A program made the position numbers and the translations under genes. From the NCBI GenBank assembly GCA_015698045.1, contig BLAL01000338.1, positions 558,001-622,000 on the forward strand: a stretch of DNA of 64,000 nt, in the 5' to 3' direction. Positions 24,112 to 34,187 of this stretch are shown one piece after another. The stretch's first letter is position 1; every line of letters starts with the position of its first letter. The DNA is from Rhizophagus clarus (lineage: Eukaryota > Glomeromycota > Glomeromycetes > Glomerales > Glomeraceae). Under the pieces are notes generated by a model that was not told where the DNA came from, searched no databases, and saw only the letters and a program-made list of their open reading frames with translations.

Positions 24112-24355
24112 TGTAATAAATAATCCATATCAAGGGACTTATGACTTCGTCTTGATCTATCCCTTGAATGACTTTGTATTGGGGAGTGTAGCCTGTGGGT
24201 GTAAATACTTGATTGTAGTGATTGGTGAAAAGTCGTAAAATGATGTTGATGATTTTGTTGGGAAGACCAATACGCTATAGGGAAAGTTTGAGAAGGGAGG
24301 TGTTAATTCTGTTGTAGGCTTTGGATAGATCTTGCAATCCAATCTTAAGGTACGC
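24112..24355 (-). pseudogene. LINE reverse-transcriptase fragment
   Basis: Minus-strand translation contains GLQDLSKAYNRIN (RT motif A, with the first catalytic Asp in QDLSKAY) and, 50 codons on, GYTPQYKVIQGIDQDEVISP (motif B region), then LIWIIYYN before it is cut off by the foldback element at 24,109. One in-frame TAG sits between LSL and RIGLP. The YMDD-type motif C lies beyond the break and was not found. At the other end the match stops at about 24,355, joining kinase-like sequence. This is a confident non-LTR retrotransposon fragment without activity. Confidence 0.75.
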
Positions 24356-24414
24356 AGTAATCCTGCTCCCGTAATAAAAATAGTTTATTATTTTTAGTCA
24401 CATGTTCTGTCTCC

Positions 24415-24663
24415 TCAAAATTGAGTCATACTACATTTTTGCGTAACAAAACTAAACTTTTTTTCAAATTTTAATAAGTTCTTACGTGGAAGTTTGGCAA
24501 TGCAGTCTGGTCCATCAAACTGTAATAAATGGATTTCGTTGTTAACTCCTCTTGATAATCTACAGGTTTTAACATAATTTCTATCTAAACGGCTGGAAAC
24601 TAACTGTTTCATCATGTTGAAATCCAAGTCCAATGTAGGCTCATCAGAATCTTCAAATTTTTC
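24415..24663 (-). pseudogene. N-lobe fragment of an aminoglycoside-phosphotransferase-like kinase
   Basis: Minus-strand reading with KLEKFEDSDEPTLDLDF, then QLVSSRLDRNYVKTCRLSRG, then VNNEIHLLQFDGPDCIAKLP. The Gly-Val-Asn-Asn-Glu followed by a short strand and IAKLP/IARL is the nucleotide-binding and lysine strand pattern of fungal APH/choline-kinase-type proteins (PF01636). After the APH-like block the frame degenerates (KNLLKFEKKFSF) and ends, so the catalytic HxD loop is absent. An in-frame stop lies immediately upstream at 24,664-24,666. The 24,633 start is a TTG codon inside the reading, not a real start. Confidence 0.5.
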
Positions 24664-24669
24664 TAACTT

Positions 24670-25473
24670 ATATTATCTTTGACACCAAGTCTTTATATAT
24701 ACAAAAAACAATGAACAATAAGGTTTAGTAATAAAAAAAAATAGAGGTTAAAAATGTTTTTGTTTATAAAATCTAATGATTAATTAATCAATCTTTATAC
24801 ATAAATAACAATGTGAAATTGGTTTTAATAAAATAAGTGTAAAAATAGTTTGTTTCAATTTATATCAATCAATCATAAAAAAATTTAGGGGTTGTAATTT
24901 TTTGTCTTAATGATGATGTAGGGACATTGATTACATCTCTTCTAATTTTACACCTCTTGAACAAATGATTCAACAAATAAAAGAATATAAATGTCAATTA
25001 ACAATGCCAAGAAAAGGGTAAAACTAAAAACACATTTTATTGCCAATAATATTAGCAATTTTTAAATATTATAATAATATCAATAAAATGAAATAGAGAT
25101 TCGCGAAAAAAAAAATAAAGAAAAACATCATTCGTTAAAAAAGTGTCAATAATAAAGAAACAAACCGTTCATTTAATAAAAATAAAAAGCAATGAAAAAA
25201 TTTCGTAAATTAAAAAAAAACTAAAAAATTCTTGTTAAAACGTTAAAAAAAAGAAATTTTTTCGTTAAATAAATTTTTCTAAGTCGTTAAAAAAAAAAAA
25301 ATTAGAATTTATAAATGAAATTATAAAAAAAGTCACGTGCTAGCGACAATTTTAGTGGGTGATACTAGGTGGGTTCGCCTGTTTGTGATCAAGATCGATC
25401 CCGTCACCAACCATTGGGATTTCAATTGCTATAAAAAGAAAAATAAACCAAAATCTCATCTGCGTTGATATTA
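24670..25473. other. AT-rich spacer
   Basis: No gene seen. At 25,345-25,430 a locally GC-richer patch (gtgggttcgcctg ... gatcgatcccg) resembles a Pol III B-box word, but no tRNA or SINE structure could be assembled. Confidence 0.35.
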
Positions 25474-25673
25474 CTTCTATCTGATTATACTAATTTTCGC
25501 CCCAGGTTCCCATTGGATCCGACGTAGAATTAGTTCGGATTCCATGTAATGAGAATACATGGGTCCGGATGATTACAAATCAAAAAAATTCCAGATGTTG
25601 ATCAATCGGACTCGGTTCACCAGCCAGAATTAATGTAAGTAGGGGCGAAATTAGTATAGCCCTTCTATCTGAT
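25474..25673. mobile_element. Short inverted-repeat element with 12-base flanking direct repeats
   Basis: The core 25,486-25,658 starts tatactaattttcgcccc and ends with the complement of tatactaatttcgcccc. A 12-base word cttctatctgat lies directly before the core (25,474-25,485) and again three bases after it (25,662-25,673), as a target duplication would. Inside are further palindromes (ggatccgac ... ggtccggat). Non-coding, about 173 bases. Confidence 0.6.
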
Positions 25674-25677
25674 ACAT

Positions 25678-26210
25678 TTAAATACGGGCACACTTAATAA
25701 TCTGATACAATCTAACCAAACCTATTCTAGACTTATTTTTGTTCTCATTTCTATTAAATCTTATACAATCCATTCACCTTGAACTAGTCTTGACTCTTTT
25801 TGGTTTAGGTTTATTCCATCTTCTTTCGCTGTATCTGTTATATCCGCAGTCTCGTACCGAATCTCAAAGGCTTAATCTTTTTTCCGCTTCTTCATTTATA
25901 TCAGTTTTCATTTTTGTTAATTCTGCCAATAAATCCGGATCTAACTGATAATCATTTAATCGTCTTAATTTTAATTCTCATCTAGTTTCATTACTTTTTC
26001 TTCTCTTTGGCTTTAATCCGTCGCGCAATTCATACTTAACTCATTAATAATTTTTACGTCCGTTTCTGGACTTACTTAATTTTCATCTCCCGAACTAATT
26101 ATCATTGGGTTACTATTCAGTAAATTCTACAACGTAAGTGGGCGATAGTACTTTTCCAATACGTCTTTACTATATCCTCCGGAGGTTGTTTCATTCCTTA
26201 ATGGTATCGC
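25678..26210 (-). pseudogene. Unidentified protein-coding remnant with three TGA lesions
   Basis: One minus-strand frame (25,678-26,031, 118 codons) is open except for three TGA codons. Readable blocks are ELRDGLKPKRRKSNETR, LKLRRLNDYQLDPDLLAELT, KMKTDINEEAEKRLSL, DSVRDCGYNRYSERRWNKPK. The sequence is basic and possibly coiled-coil in the middle. Further coding-like text continues upstream to about 26,210 in other frames. I do not recognise the family; a gag-like or DNA-binding protein is possible. All internal stops being TGA fits C-to-T change at CGA or G-to-A at TGG codons. The plus-strand ORF 25,739-25,948 is its antisense shadow. Confidence 0.45.
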
Positions 26211-26214
26211 CAAC

Positions 26215-27250
26215 TTTAATTATTAGATACATATTCTCTTGTTAATCCTATTGCTGGAAAGCTTCACAATCATGAGTACTAAACTCTTAATTATTTCATA
26301 TAAGTAAGTCTTCATGAACTTTTACCAATAAAATAAGAAAATATTAAGTCTTTACCAATATCATTTTCATACATCCATTACTTTACAAAAACTCTATTCT
26401 GTATTTCCCTAGATCACAGCCTTGAGTAAATGTGAATCAACATTCGAAAGTAAATCCTCTTGCTAAATAAGGAAGGAAAAGGTCGTCTAAAAATGTTAAC
26501 AAGAAAGGCTATACTTCGAATAAAATTAAGAATACGTCTAAAATCCAAAGAAATTGGGTGGCCAGAGTTCCTTTAATATAGTTCATTGCTTATTTTGGTT
26601 CGTTATGATCATTTAGTGATTGCAGAAAAAGAATTTAATCCAAGATTGCAGTTGTATACGAAACCAATTTCTACTTGAAGGAATTTTTTTGGTCACAAAA
26701 TCATCTACTACCAACAAAGTCAAATTTATTTTTTTTGCTTCTGTCTCATATATCTCATGTTTCTTACTAATCACATGTTACATTAATTCTTCCCATCCTC
26801 ACTGTTTTTTTTTTGCACGGAACCAAGTATTAAGAGTTAAAAATAATATGCTATACCACTTTTCGGAGCAATAAATACTAAAGTTTATGTATTGTTTTAA
26901 ATTTAAAAAATTTTCGTTAGGGTAGGAAGATATTAAAAGAGATTTTTTTCTAATTGTGAACAAAGTTTGAAGAGAAAAAATGACAAATAAATCATTTTTC
27001 GTAAATACCGTTTTTTTTTTTGTAAAGTAAAGTACTTTTTCTGGCTCTTGTCCTATTAATTCGAATTTCCCATCTATTCAGCATAGTCGTGAAAAGGGGC
27101 AGAGTTAACCATTTTTGCAATAAGCTAAACCATTTTAGATCATTAAACTTCAGACTTACGTAAGGAAAATATTACGAAAAAAAAACCCCAAAATACAAAA
27201 GAAAACAGCAAAAAAGGAATTAAAATAAAAAAAAGTAAAAAGTGAAAGGT
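26215..27250. other. AT-rich spacer
   Basis: No gene supportable. The ORF at 26,620-26,874 has no splice context, signal peptide or recognised domain and is left out. Confidence 0.4.
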
Positions 27251-27252
27251 TA

Positions 27253-27538
27253 AATAAAAAGCCAATTAGGGAATTATCTCATAATTCAATGATAAAAAAA
27301 AATCGTCAAAATTGGGCTGGTAGATCACAAAAAACAGATTTTTCAGGGGTATAGGTGGATTCGAAATTTTGGAATCCATTCATCCCCTGAATAAATATTT
27401 TTTTGTTAACTAGCGATCTATCAGCCCAATTTTAACGGTTTTTTTTTTATTTTGAAGAGGGTATCGAGACCACGGAAATAAATTTTTTTTACCAAAATTC
27501 AATCACTGAGATAATTCCCTAATTAACTTTTTAAATTT
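27253..27538. mobile_element. Nested inverted-repeat element, about 286 bases
   Basis: Outer arms: aattagggaattatctca at 27,265-27,282 and its complement at 27,506-27,525. Inner arms: aaaattgggctggtagatc (27,307) and its complement gatctatcagcccaatttt (27,416). The centre is a further palindrome around aggggtataggtggattcga / tggaatccattcatcccct. The whole segment would fold into one long interrupted hairpin. Non-coding. Ends and target duplication are not certain. Confidence 0.6.
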
Positions 27539-27800
27539 TACCCCGATTTTATATAATAGGTTACACCGCTTCTTAGCCGGAACACTAATTTAACGAAGTT
27601 TATTAAGAGTAATACCATTGTAGCCCAAACAATGTCCGAATCTGGAACAATCCTTGACAAGAATGAACCAAGAACCTGCCAAAAATATATATCCAAAACA
27701 TATTTATAGAACAAAAAAAATTTTTGCAGTATTTTTTTACGTTATTTTTTGTAACAAAAAGTTTTTAAAATCTATTATTAATTATTAATAAAAAATAATT

Positions 27801-28573
27801 ATGGTAATCGAAATCACAATTGCTATGTTATCACAGTTAGTAGTATCAACCGCCAAATATATTAAAGATAATGTAGTAAATCAAACAGAAATAAATATTG
27901 ATAATTCGAAATCAAATCACATGTTGCGAAATGGTCAGTATGTCCTGGGTGTAGGCAACCGAATAAACAGTTTCTCCATAGTAGTTGATCCTAAAGAGAA
28001 GATGACTACGTAAGCTCATGTTTTGTTATTCATCATGTTAAAGTTATTTAGTTAAACATGTTACTTGATATGTTATAGAGAAACAAAGTCAGTAATGCGG
28101 GAATCTTGCAGCATGATTATCTATAAGATTGGTGATTTGCCGCTATATCTTGCTGTGGGATGGAAGGTAATCTTTTAAGCAAATCAGTAACTTAAAATAA
28201 AAGTTTAAGTGCTAAATTACATTAAACGTCATGTTTGTTTTTTCTTAGATACCCGCCATTGGAGGAGGAAGAAATAAAACATTTGTTTTTGTTAGGCGTG
28301 AAAATGATCTCGAAATTCCTGATAACAATCTATAAACAAATATATAAAAGAACGAGTAAGCTCAGGTCCGAAATCTTTGGAACTTGAACAACACTCAATC
28401 TCTATTTATGTAACAATTAGTGAATGGTAAGTAATATGTACACACGATTTTATTACATCAAAGAATAATATAAATATATACTATGTTATAGGGGAAAACC
28501 AGAACTTAAAATTGAAATTCGTGACACACATAAAGGATTATTTTCTCAAATTTCGTCCTTTTTGAAATTGTAA
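27801..28573 (+). pseudogene. Four-exon family, copy 1, with one frameshift
   Basis: Exons 27,801-28,009, 28,079-28,166, 28,249-28,426 and 28,492-28,573 have clean GT-AG borders (GTAAGC...TTATAG, GTAATC...TTCTTAG, GTAAGT...TTATAG) and the same exon phases as copies 2 and 3. Exon 3 carries a one-base frame change near 28,330, which produces an early TAA; the homologous reading continues in the next frame to the end of the exon. A sequencing or assembly error is possible, otherwise it is a recent pseudogene. Conserved features shared with the other copies are a (L/V)GVGN strand in exon 1, a glycine/tryptophan GWK at the end of exon 2, and an INIRD-H-type strand in exon 4. A weak resemblance to the actinoporin/fungal-lectin fold (GV-N strand, then L-LL--GW segment) is noted, which is a structural guess. 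Toxicity is not implied. Confidence 0.6.
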
Positions 28574-29790
28574 AATTTTAAATAAAAAATTTATTATAAA
28601 AATTTTTCTTCAAGCTTAAATCAATTTCGAAGTCACTTATACAGTTATTTATTACCTCTAAAGAGAAAAGTGCAAAATGTCCAAACTGCATGTCAGTTTT
28701 GTGGACGCAGATTATTATGATCACGTGATTTACGAGTTATCGTGTTACTAGATCACATCGCGTTAAATTATTAAAAAACCCTTCCTTTCGTCAATTTTTT
28801 CAAGAAAAGAAAAAATAATTTTGTAATTATACGCATATTATATACACACTTTATATTAACTTTCTCAAACGAAAGAAAGTAACTATACACTCAAAAATAA
28901 TTTTTTTCTAAACTATATAGACATAAACCTGATTAGTACAGTTCTCCGAAGACAAACAATTCCAAACGTTGCTCTAATACTTACAGTGATGCACAAACTT
29001 TTAAAAAAACATACTCTAACTGAGAAAGTGATAGTTCTATCAAAACAAATGGACCACAAACAAAATAAATCACTCAGAACATCCTACTTCAACTACACAA
29101 TATGTTTCGGATAATGATGTACTCAAAGACATACATGAAAATATTTCTATGGAGGATAATATACCCCACCACAAAAATGACAATTTCTTAGACGCGTCAA
29201 TTCAGTAAGTAGCAAGTGCGTAATGTAAATTGGTGAAATGCGTAACATAAAGTGGCAAAATTATGTAATTACGTTACTCCCCTTTAAATAAAGGCACGGA
29301 ACATTAGATGAAATTTTTTACCTTACATTACGATTCATGTGCAGCAACGTACTGATGATCAATCTAATGATCTACAATCAAATTCACTACCATGATCATT
29401 GAAATAACAATGAATTTTCAACACTTAAGGGACAAAGTATTTATCCTGCATTTGCACTTCTTAAACAATTTTGGAATAAACACAGATGTCAATAAAATTA
29501 GACAGGAAATTAGGAAACAATTTCGAACACAGAATCTTTCAGGGCATCAAAAAAATAGATTACAACCTACTAGGAATTCCCATTATTATTATCACCTTAC
29601 CAAGCCAACCAACTGACAGAGATGCATCCACAATACCATCAAAAGAAATTTAGGGTTTAATTTATTCTTTCAAACAAGAACATTTGAATACCATAATTAG
29701 ACAATCAATGCTATCCAATACAAATACTAAGATAAAATTATCAGAAAATCAATCCAATCAATCAACAACAACCATAAAATACATCACTTA

Positions 29791-30360
29791 ATGGACAACA
29801 TTGGGATAACAAATCTATTTCTGGTACTTCAAACAACTAATAATCATCCAAAAACTGTAAGAAATATTTTTGAACAAGATATCTGGACAATCAAATTCGA
29901 TTCTTTTATTGCAAGAATCTTACCATCTGATGATACAGATCAATGTTACAATGATAGGACTTTATGGATATATATTAACAGAATCTCAATTAACACTACT
30001 TACAGCGATTTAAAACCACTTTTACACAAAATAAACGCTAAAATATTTACTATAATGAACAGAAACCCAAAACAAACTTTCATTTCAGCAATGGTTTTTA
30101 CAATACAAAACAATTACATAGCCAACAGTGTTCAAAAATTCAATATTTTTTTCAAAAAATATCTACGTCTTCCCAATCACACACAAAGGTTATTGCACGA
30201 TGACCAACGCAATAACAATTACAAAATTAATGGTAATAGCACCAGACAAATGATGCTCTTTCACAAAATGGATCAACAAGATCAATCCACTAACACAAAG
30301 TCTCAGATGAAATCCTTAAAAAATATCATCATCTTCTTGACAAAAAAGGAGCAAAAGTAA
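29791..30360 (+). pseudogene. LINE ORF1-like protein fragment
   Basis: A 189-codon reading rich in Asn, Thr, Gln and Lys. The segment DRTLWIYINRISINTTYSDL through FISAMVFTIQNN has an RRM-like beta-alpha-beta rhythm (WIYIN as a first strand, then a helix LKPLLHKINAK, then a strand), as expected of a retrotransposon ORF1 nucleic-acid chaperone. C-terminal part is low-complexity (NNNYKINGNS, QQDQSTNTKSQ). No zinc knuckle is seen. The upstream frame is broken (several stops between 29,160 and 29,790), so the ATG at 29,791 is probably not the original start. Assigned mainly through its position 2.2 kb before a LINE endonuclease start. Confidence 0.4.
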
Positions 30361-30808
30361 TCAACCTCGCTAATAATACCTCTAATAATATTCAAACACA
30401 TCAAATCTAACAAATCATTACAAATAACAAACATGAATTATAGCTCAACACAATATGAACATTAAATAAAAAACAAATAGATATTGCTCTAAACCTAAAA
30501 AAAGAAAACGTGTCATTTGAACAAAGCATTAACATACTAACAAACTAAATAGCCAATGACACCAGAGAAATTAAACACACCAAAGAATTGATCAATAAAA
30601 TCGACTGAAAACAAGACATCATTGTTAATAAACTTGGCAAAATAATGAACAATATTTGAACAAGCACATCGCTCACTACCCAACAGCAAATCCAACAAAC
30701 ACCACAAATTATATACCTCACAATATAATGATAAACTTATGCCATCTATAATTGGTAATGGAAGTGTGGATAATTATGGTGAAAGTATTAGTATACGAGT
30801 GGATTATG

Positions 30809-32149
30809 TACACTCCCCTACAAAAAGTATTGGACCACTTTAATATCGGTAAATTAATATGCCGATTTTAACAGTTAATTTTTCAACAATTTATTAATAA
30901 ACATTATAAAAATTTTATATCACGTGACTCAGAAAAACGTGGATTTTTTATTAATATCTAGTTGGATTTCCTTTACTATCTATTACAGCCTGAACCCTTC
31001 TAGGCATGCTATCAACTAAATTTGCTAAAACTTCAGGTTCAATTTTACCCCATTCCTCCTCCAAAACTTCCATTAATTGACCAACATTTTTTGGATGAGG
31101 TTTATGTGCCCGAACTTTTCTTTCTAAAACATCCCATAAATGTTCAATTGGATTAAGATCCGGGCTCTGTGCAGGCCATGGAAGACTTGAAACCGAATTA
31201 TCCTCTTTCCACTGTCCAACCGCCCTTGCTCTATGAACTGGAGCGTTATCATCTTGAAAAATATATTCTAAATTATTTTCTAAACTATCATAGAAGGGTA
31301 AAAAAGTATTTTCTAATATATTAATATATACAGAACCTGTGATACTACCGGAAACTTGAATCAAAGGACCAAGTTTATCTTTTGCGAAACACCCCCACAC
31401 CATAACTCCCTGATTTCCAGACTTTACCGTTGGAATAAGACAACTTACATCATATTTTTCATGGGGTTTACGCCAAACCCAGTGGTGAGCATCATTTTGA
31501 AATAATAGAAAGCGAGATTCATCACTCCAAATAATTGTATCCCACTCAGTATCCCATTCTTTTCTTTCACGGCACCAAGCTAGTCTTTTTTTACGATTAG
31601 CTTCAGAAACCAATGGTTTTCTTTTTCCAGCTCTGCCAAAATATCCTTCAGAATGTAAAACATGCCTTACAGTATTATTAGATACTGGACTTAATAAACA
31701 ATCACTAATTTTTTTTGTTATTTCTTCTAAAGATTGCTGCCTATCTTCCTTTATAATTTTTGAAAGATGTCTTAAATCTCTTTCAGTGAGTTTTGGCGGC
31801 CTACCTGAACGTGGAGCAGCTGAAATTTTTTCTGAGTTTTTGTAGTCCATTATAGTATTATGGATGGTTGTTTTTGGTATATCAAGTATTTCATTAATAT
31901 TTCGTTCAGTATGACCTCCTTTCCAGAGACCAATAACCTCTCCTCGTTCAAATTCTGTAAGCTCACGCTTTTTGGGCATTTTTATAAATAATTTTTTTTT
32001 TTATTTTCGGGTGGGCGAAGACTTTAGCTACATGGGAAAAAAAAATTTATTTATATATGTATAGTTAGTTGTGGCGTAATCTTAATTTTAATAGAAATGA
32101 TCGGCAAATGATCGGCAGGGTGGTCCGATACTTTTTGTAGGGGAGTGTA
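30809..32149. mobile_element. Tc1/mariner element, complete
   Basis: Inverted repeats begin CACTCCCCTACAAAAAGTAT at 30,811 and end with the same word complemented at 32,147; the arms agree for about 27 bases with one mismatch (TTGGACCA / TCGGACCA). Both ends are flanked by TA (30,809-30,810 and 32,148-32,149), the target duplication of the superfamily. The element is 1,337 bases and encodes one intact transposase on the minus strand, so it may be autonomous. Confidence 0.9.
30951..31979 (-). CDS. Tc1-type DDE transposase (DD34E)
   Basis: A 342-residue transposase, usual length for the family. The N-terminal part holds paired helix-turn-helix domains (about 1-50 and 65-115) joined by a GRPPKL hinge (59-64) that would bind the inverted repeats. 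The catalytic core shows D153 in WSDES, D244 in FQDDNAPVH and E279 in SPDLNPIEHLW, with 34 residues between the last two, the DD34E signature of Tc1. Together these cut the element ends and join them to TA targets in the nucleus. The conserved MVWGCF block is at 193-198. The frame is free of stops, the ATG lies 168 bases inside the right inverted repeat, and the stop lies 140 bases inside the left one. No intron. Both ends and the protein being intact suggests recent insertion. Confidence 0.93.
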   Translation of the reverse strand: MPKKRELTEFERGEVIGLWKGGHTERNINEILDIPKTTIHNTIMDYKNSEKISAAPRSGRPPKLTERDLRHLSKIIKEDRQQSLEEITKKISDCLLSPVSNNTVRHVLHSEGYFGRAGKRKPLVSEANRKKRLAWCRERKEWDTEWDTIIWSDESRFLLFQNDAHHWVWRKPHEKYDVSCLIPTVKSGNQGVMVWGCFAKDKLGPLIQVSGSITGSVYINILENTFLPFYDSLENNLEYIFQDDNAPVHRARAVGQWKEDNSVSSLPWPAQSPDLNPIEHLWDVLERKVRAHKPHPKNVGQLMEVLEEEWGKIEPEVLANLVDSMPRRVQAVIDSKGNPTRY

Positions 32150-32594
32150 CATTGTTGTTGTATCTTAAATGATGAAGGCACCAACAAACAATCAGAATTT
32201 GGGGAAACTATTCATTAGATCACTCATCACAAGATCAAACAATTAATAATAACAAAATGGTGAATAATGTCACTGTACTCTACAATTTTTCAGTTTCACT
32301 TGCTAATCTTTCTTACCATTATTAATAATATTATTTTTAACAATAGATAATGAACAAGAAATTAATAGATATACAAATAATTCTCATAAAAAATCCAACT
32401 TTTTCCTCTCTTTTATTAAACTCCACTTATAATCACACCTCATCATCAATACCGAATAATAATAACACTCCTTTACCAACTGATTCATCAAATCAAAATG
32501 CTTTATTAAATTTTTTTAACCCAATGTTAGAAATATCTCACAATTCCAAAACCCTTATATTCATTTCTTCAAAGAACAACATCATACACCACGC

Positions 32595-32714
32595 ATGGAT
32601 ATCGTCACACATAATATCCAAGGTGGATATAATAGAAAATTAAATGATATCACTAATTTCATGATCTTAAATAACCTACACATAATATATATTTGCGAAA
32701 CGGGTAATGCATAA
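32595..32714 (+). pseudogene. LINE endonuclease N-terminal fragment
   Basis: The 39-codon frame starting at ATG 32,595 reads VTHNIQGGYNRKLNDI and ends with a segment closing in ICETG. HNIQG matches the first metal-binding motif and ICET the catalytic glutamate motif of exonuclease-endonuclease-phosphatase domains found at the start of LINE ORF2 proteins. After the ETG the homology stops at about 32,703 and a TAA follows at 32,712. The overlapping frame 32,350-32,643 (Asn/Ser-rich) may belong to the end of ORF1 or be chance. Confidence 0.6.
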
Positions 32715-32870
32715 CCCCATACGACCCTTCATCCAAAGTACACAAAACTTTTCAAATTGATTTAATTGCTGATCTGCATGTAATCGATAGAATTTATATA
32801 GTCCAGTTGGTTCAATTATAAATTTACTAGCGCAGAAAATATACATTACACAATTCAAAATTATTATTTA
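32715..32870 (-). pseudogene. Unidentified coding-like fragment
   Basis: Minus-strand reading with protein-like text (IIEPTGLYKFYRLHADQQ, then EKFCVLWMKGRM) begins near 32,858 and runs into the LINE junction at about 32,703. I do not recognise the family. It marks sequence on the far side of the LINE break. Confidence 0.25.
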
Positions 32871-32874
32871 TACA

Positions 32875-33280
32875 GGATAATCTAAATATTACAGATTGAT
32901 ATGAATTTCTTTATATTATTATATTATATTATATAATGATTTTGTGAAATTTAAATTGATTCAAATTTTTTAAAATTGTACAAAAATTTTTTTTAAAAAA
33001 ACTTCATAAAATTTTTTTTGGAAATCTTTATAAAATCGTATTTTTCTTAAAAATCTATGCAGTTTTTATTGAATTTTTTCTGTGACTTTTGGCATTAGGT
33101 ATATCTGAGAAGTGTAGAAATGTGATTACAGATCTGTACAGATCTGCAATTCAAAAAATTTGCCAATATATTATTAGAATCCCTATTATATTATTATAAA
33201 AATATAAATTTAAAAATAATATTATCTTTTAAAATGAAATTTTCTAGTAACTAATAAAATTTATTAAAAATTATAAATCA
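32875..33280. other. AT-rich spacer
   Basis: No feature seen. This is the 3' flank of the minus-strand family copy 2. Confidence 0.4.
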
Positions 33281-33285
33281 TATTA

Positions 33286-34132
33286 CTATATATTTGAATA
33301 AATTGCAATTTTTTTTGATGAAAATTTAAATGTTTTGCAATATTTTTTAATAATTCCAAAATAAGATCGATTTATATTACGAATATTAATATTAAGTTGT
33401 GCATCATTCCTATTAATATATAAATATATTATTTTCATTAATGATTAAATAATATAATAAATTATATTTATAAATATTAAATAATAATTACCCATTATTT
33501 ATTGAAATATCAATAGCAATTGAATAAGCTTTAAATACTAAAGTATTTGAACCCAAATTTCCATTTTCATTTAAATATTTATTTATAGATTTTTCATTTG
33601 GAAAATTTATATCTGTTTCATAACCAACAAAAACAAACCATTTATTTTCTTTGGTAATAAAAGGCATTGATACCTAAATTAAAATAATTAATTTGAATAT
33701 ATTTAATAAAAATTTTTAAAATTAAAATAAAAATTTACCTTCCAACCTACAATAAGTAATAATGGCAAATTATTTTTATGTTTATTTTCAATCTGATAAA
33801 TAGCCATTCCACAAGCATCATAAATCAATGATATCGATTCTCTATAATATATATAGTATTTAAAATAATTTTATTAATAAGCTAAAATAACTTTTTATAA
33901 TATATTATTATTAAAATAAATATAATACTTACATAGAAATAGGATTACTACGATCAATAATTCCAGTTTTACCATAATCAATAATTTTAGAAAATTTTAT
34001 TAATTCATTTCCAACTCCTAAAATAATTTTTTCACATATTAATGTTTTTCTTAAATTTGTATTATTAATATCAACTTTTATTTTGTTAATTAAAGTTTTA
34101 TTATATAAAAATAATAAAAAATAAGATAGCAT
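33286..34132 (-). CDS. Four-exon family, copy 2 (intact reading, 202 residues)
   Basis: Exons on the minus strand: 33,933-34,132, 33,739-33,841, 33,492-33,673 and 33,286-33,409, all with GT-AG introns (GTAAGT, GTAAAT and GTAATT donors; TATAG, TTTAG and AATAG acceptors). Lengths sum to 609 bases, an open 202-residue reading. Exon 2 has the same length (103) and exon 3 one codon fewer than copy 3. The protein opens with a hydrophobic stretch (residues 2-10), then strands ILGVGNEL and LPLLLIVGWK, ending in an INIRN strand and a basic tail 12-15 residues longer than in copy 3 because the stop codon is displaced. Family unknown; a weak actinoporin-like/fungal-lectin fold resemblance is inferred from the GV-N and L-LL-GW pattern only. 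Whether the first residues form a signal peptide is doubtful. The 5' flank is shared with copy 3. Confidence 0.65.
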
Positions 34133-34187
34133 AATTAATATAAGATATATAAAATATAAAATGAATTTTTTTAAATATAAGAAAGAA

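Larger units (their letters stand above)
28930..32703 (+). mobile_element. Degenerate LINE, 5' part only, interrupted by a Tc1 element
   Basis: Plus-strand readings with ORF1-like Thr/Asn/Gln-rich composition run from about 28.95 kb (a frame reading TTQYVSDNDVLKDIHENI) through 29,392-29,616 and 29,791-30,360. The start of an apurinic endonuclease domain appears at 32,595-32,702 (VTHNIQGGYNRKLNDI ... ICETG). Endonuclease, reverse transcriptase and 3' tail beyond ICETG are missing. The Tc1 element at 30,811-32,147 lies within. Assignment of the middle stretch 30,360-30,810 to the LINE is inferred from position. Confidence 0.5.

Noticed and set aside
25360-25435. tRNA or SINE suggested by ggttcgcctg
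   Set aside because: No cloverleaf and no A box at the expected distance.
26620-26874. 84-codon plus-strand ORF
   Set aside because: No recognisable feature, and neighbouring frames are equally plausible in AT-rich DNA.
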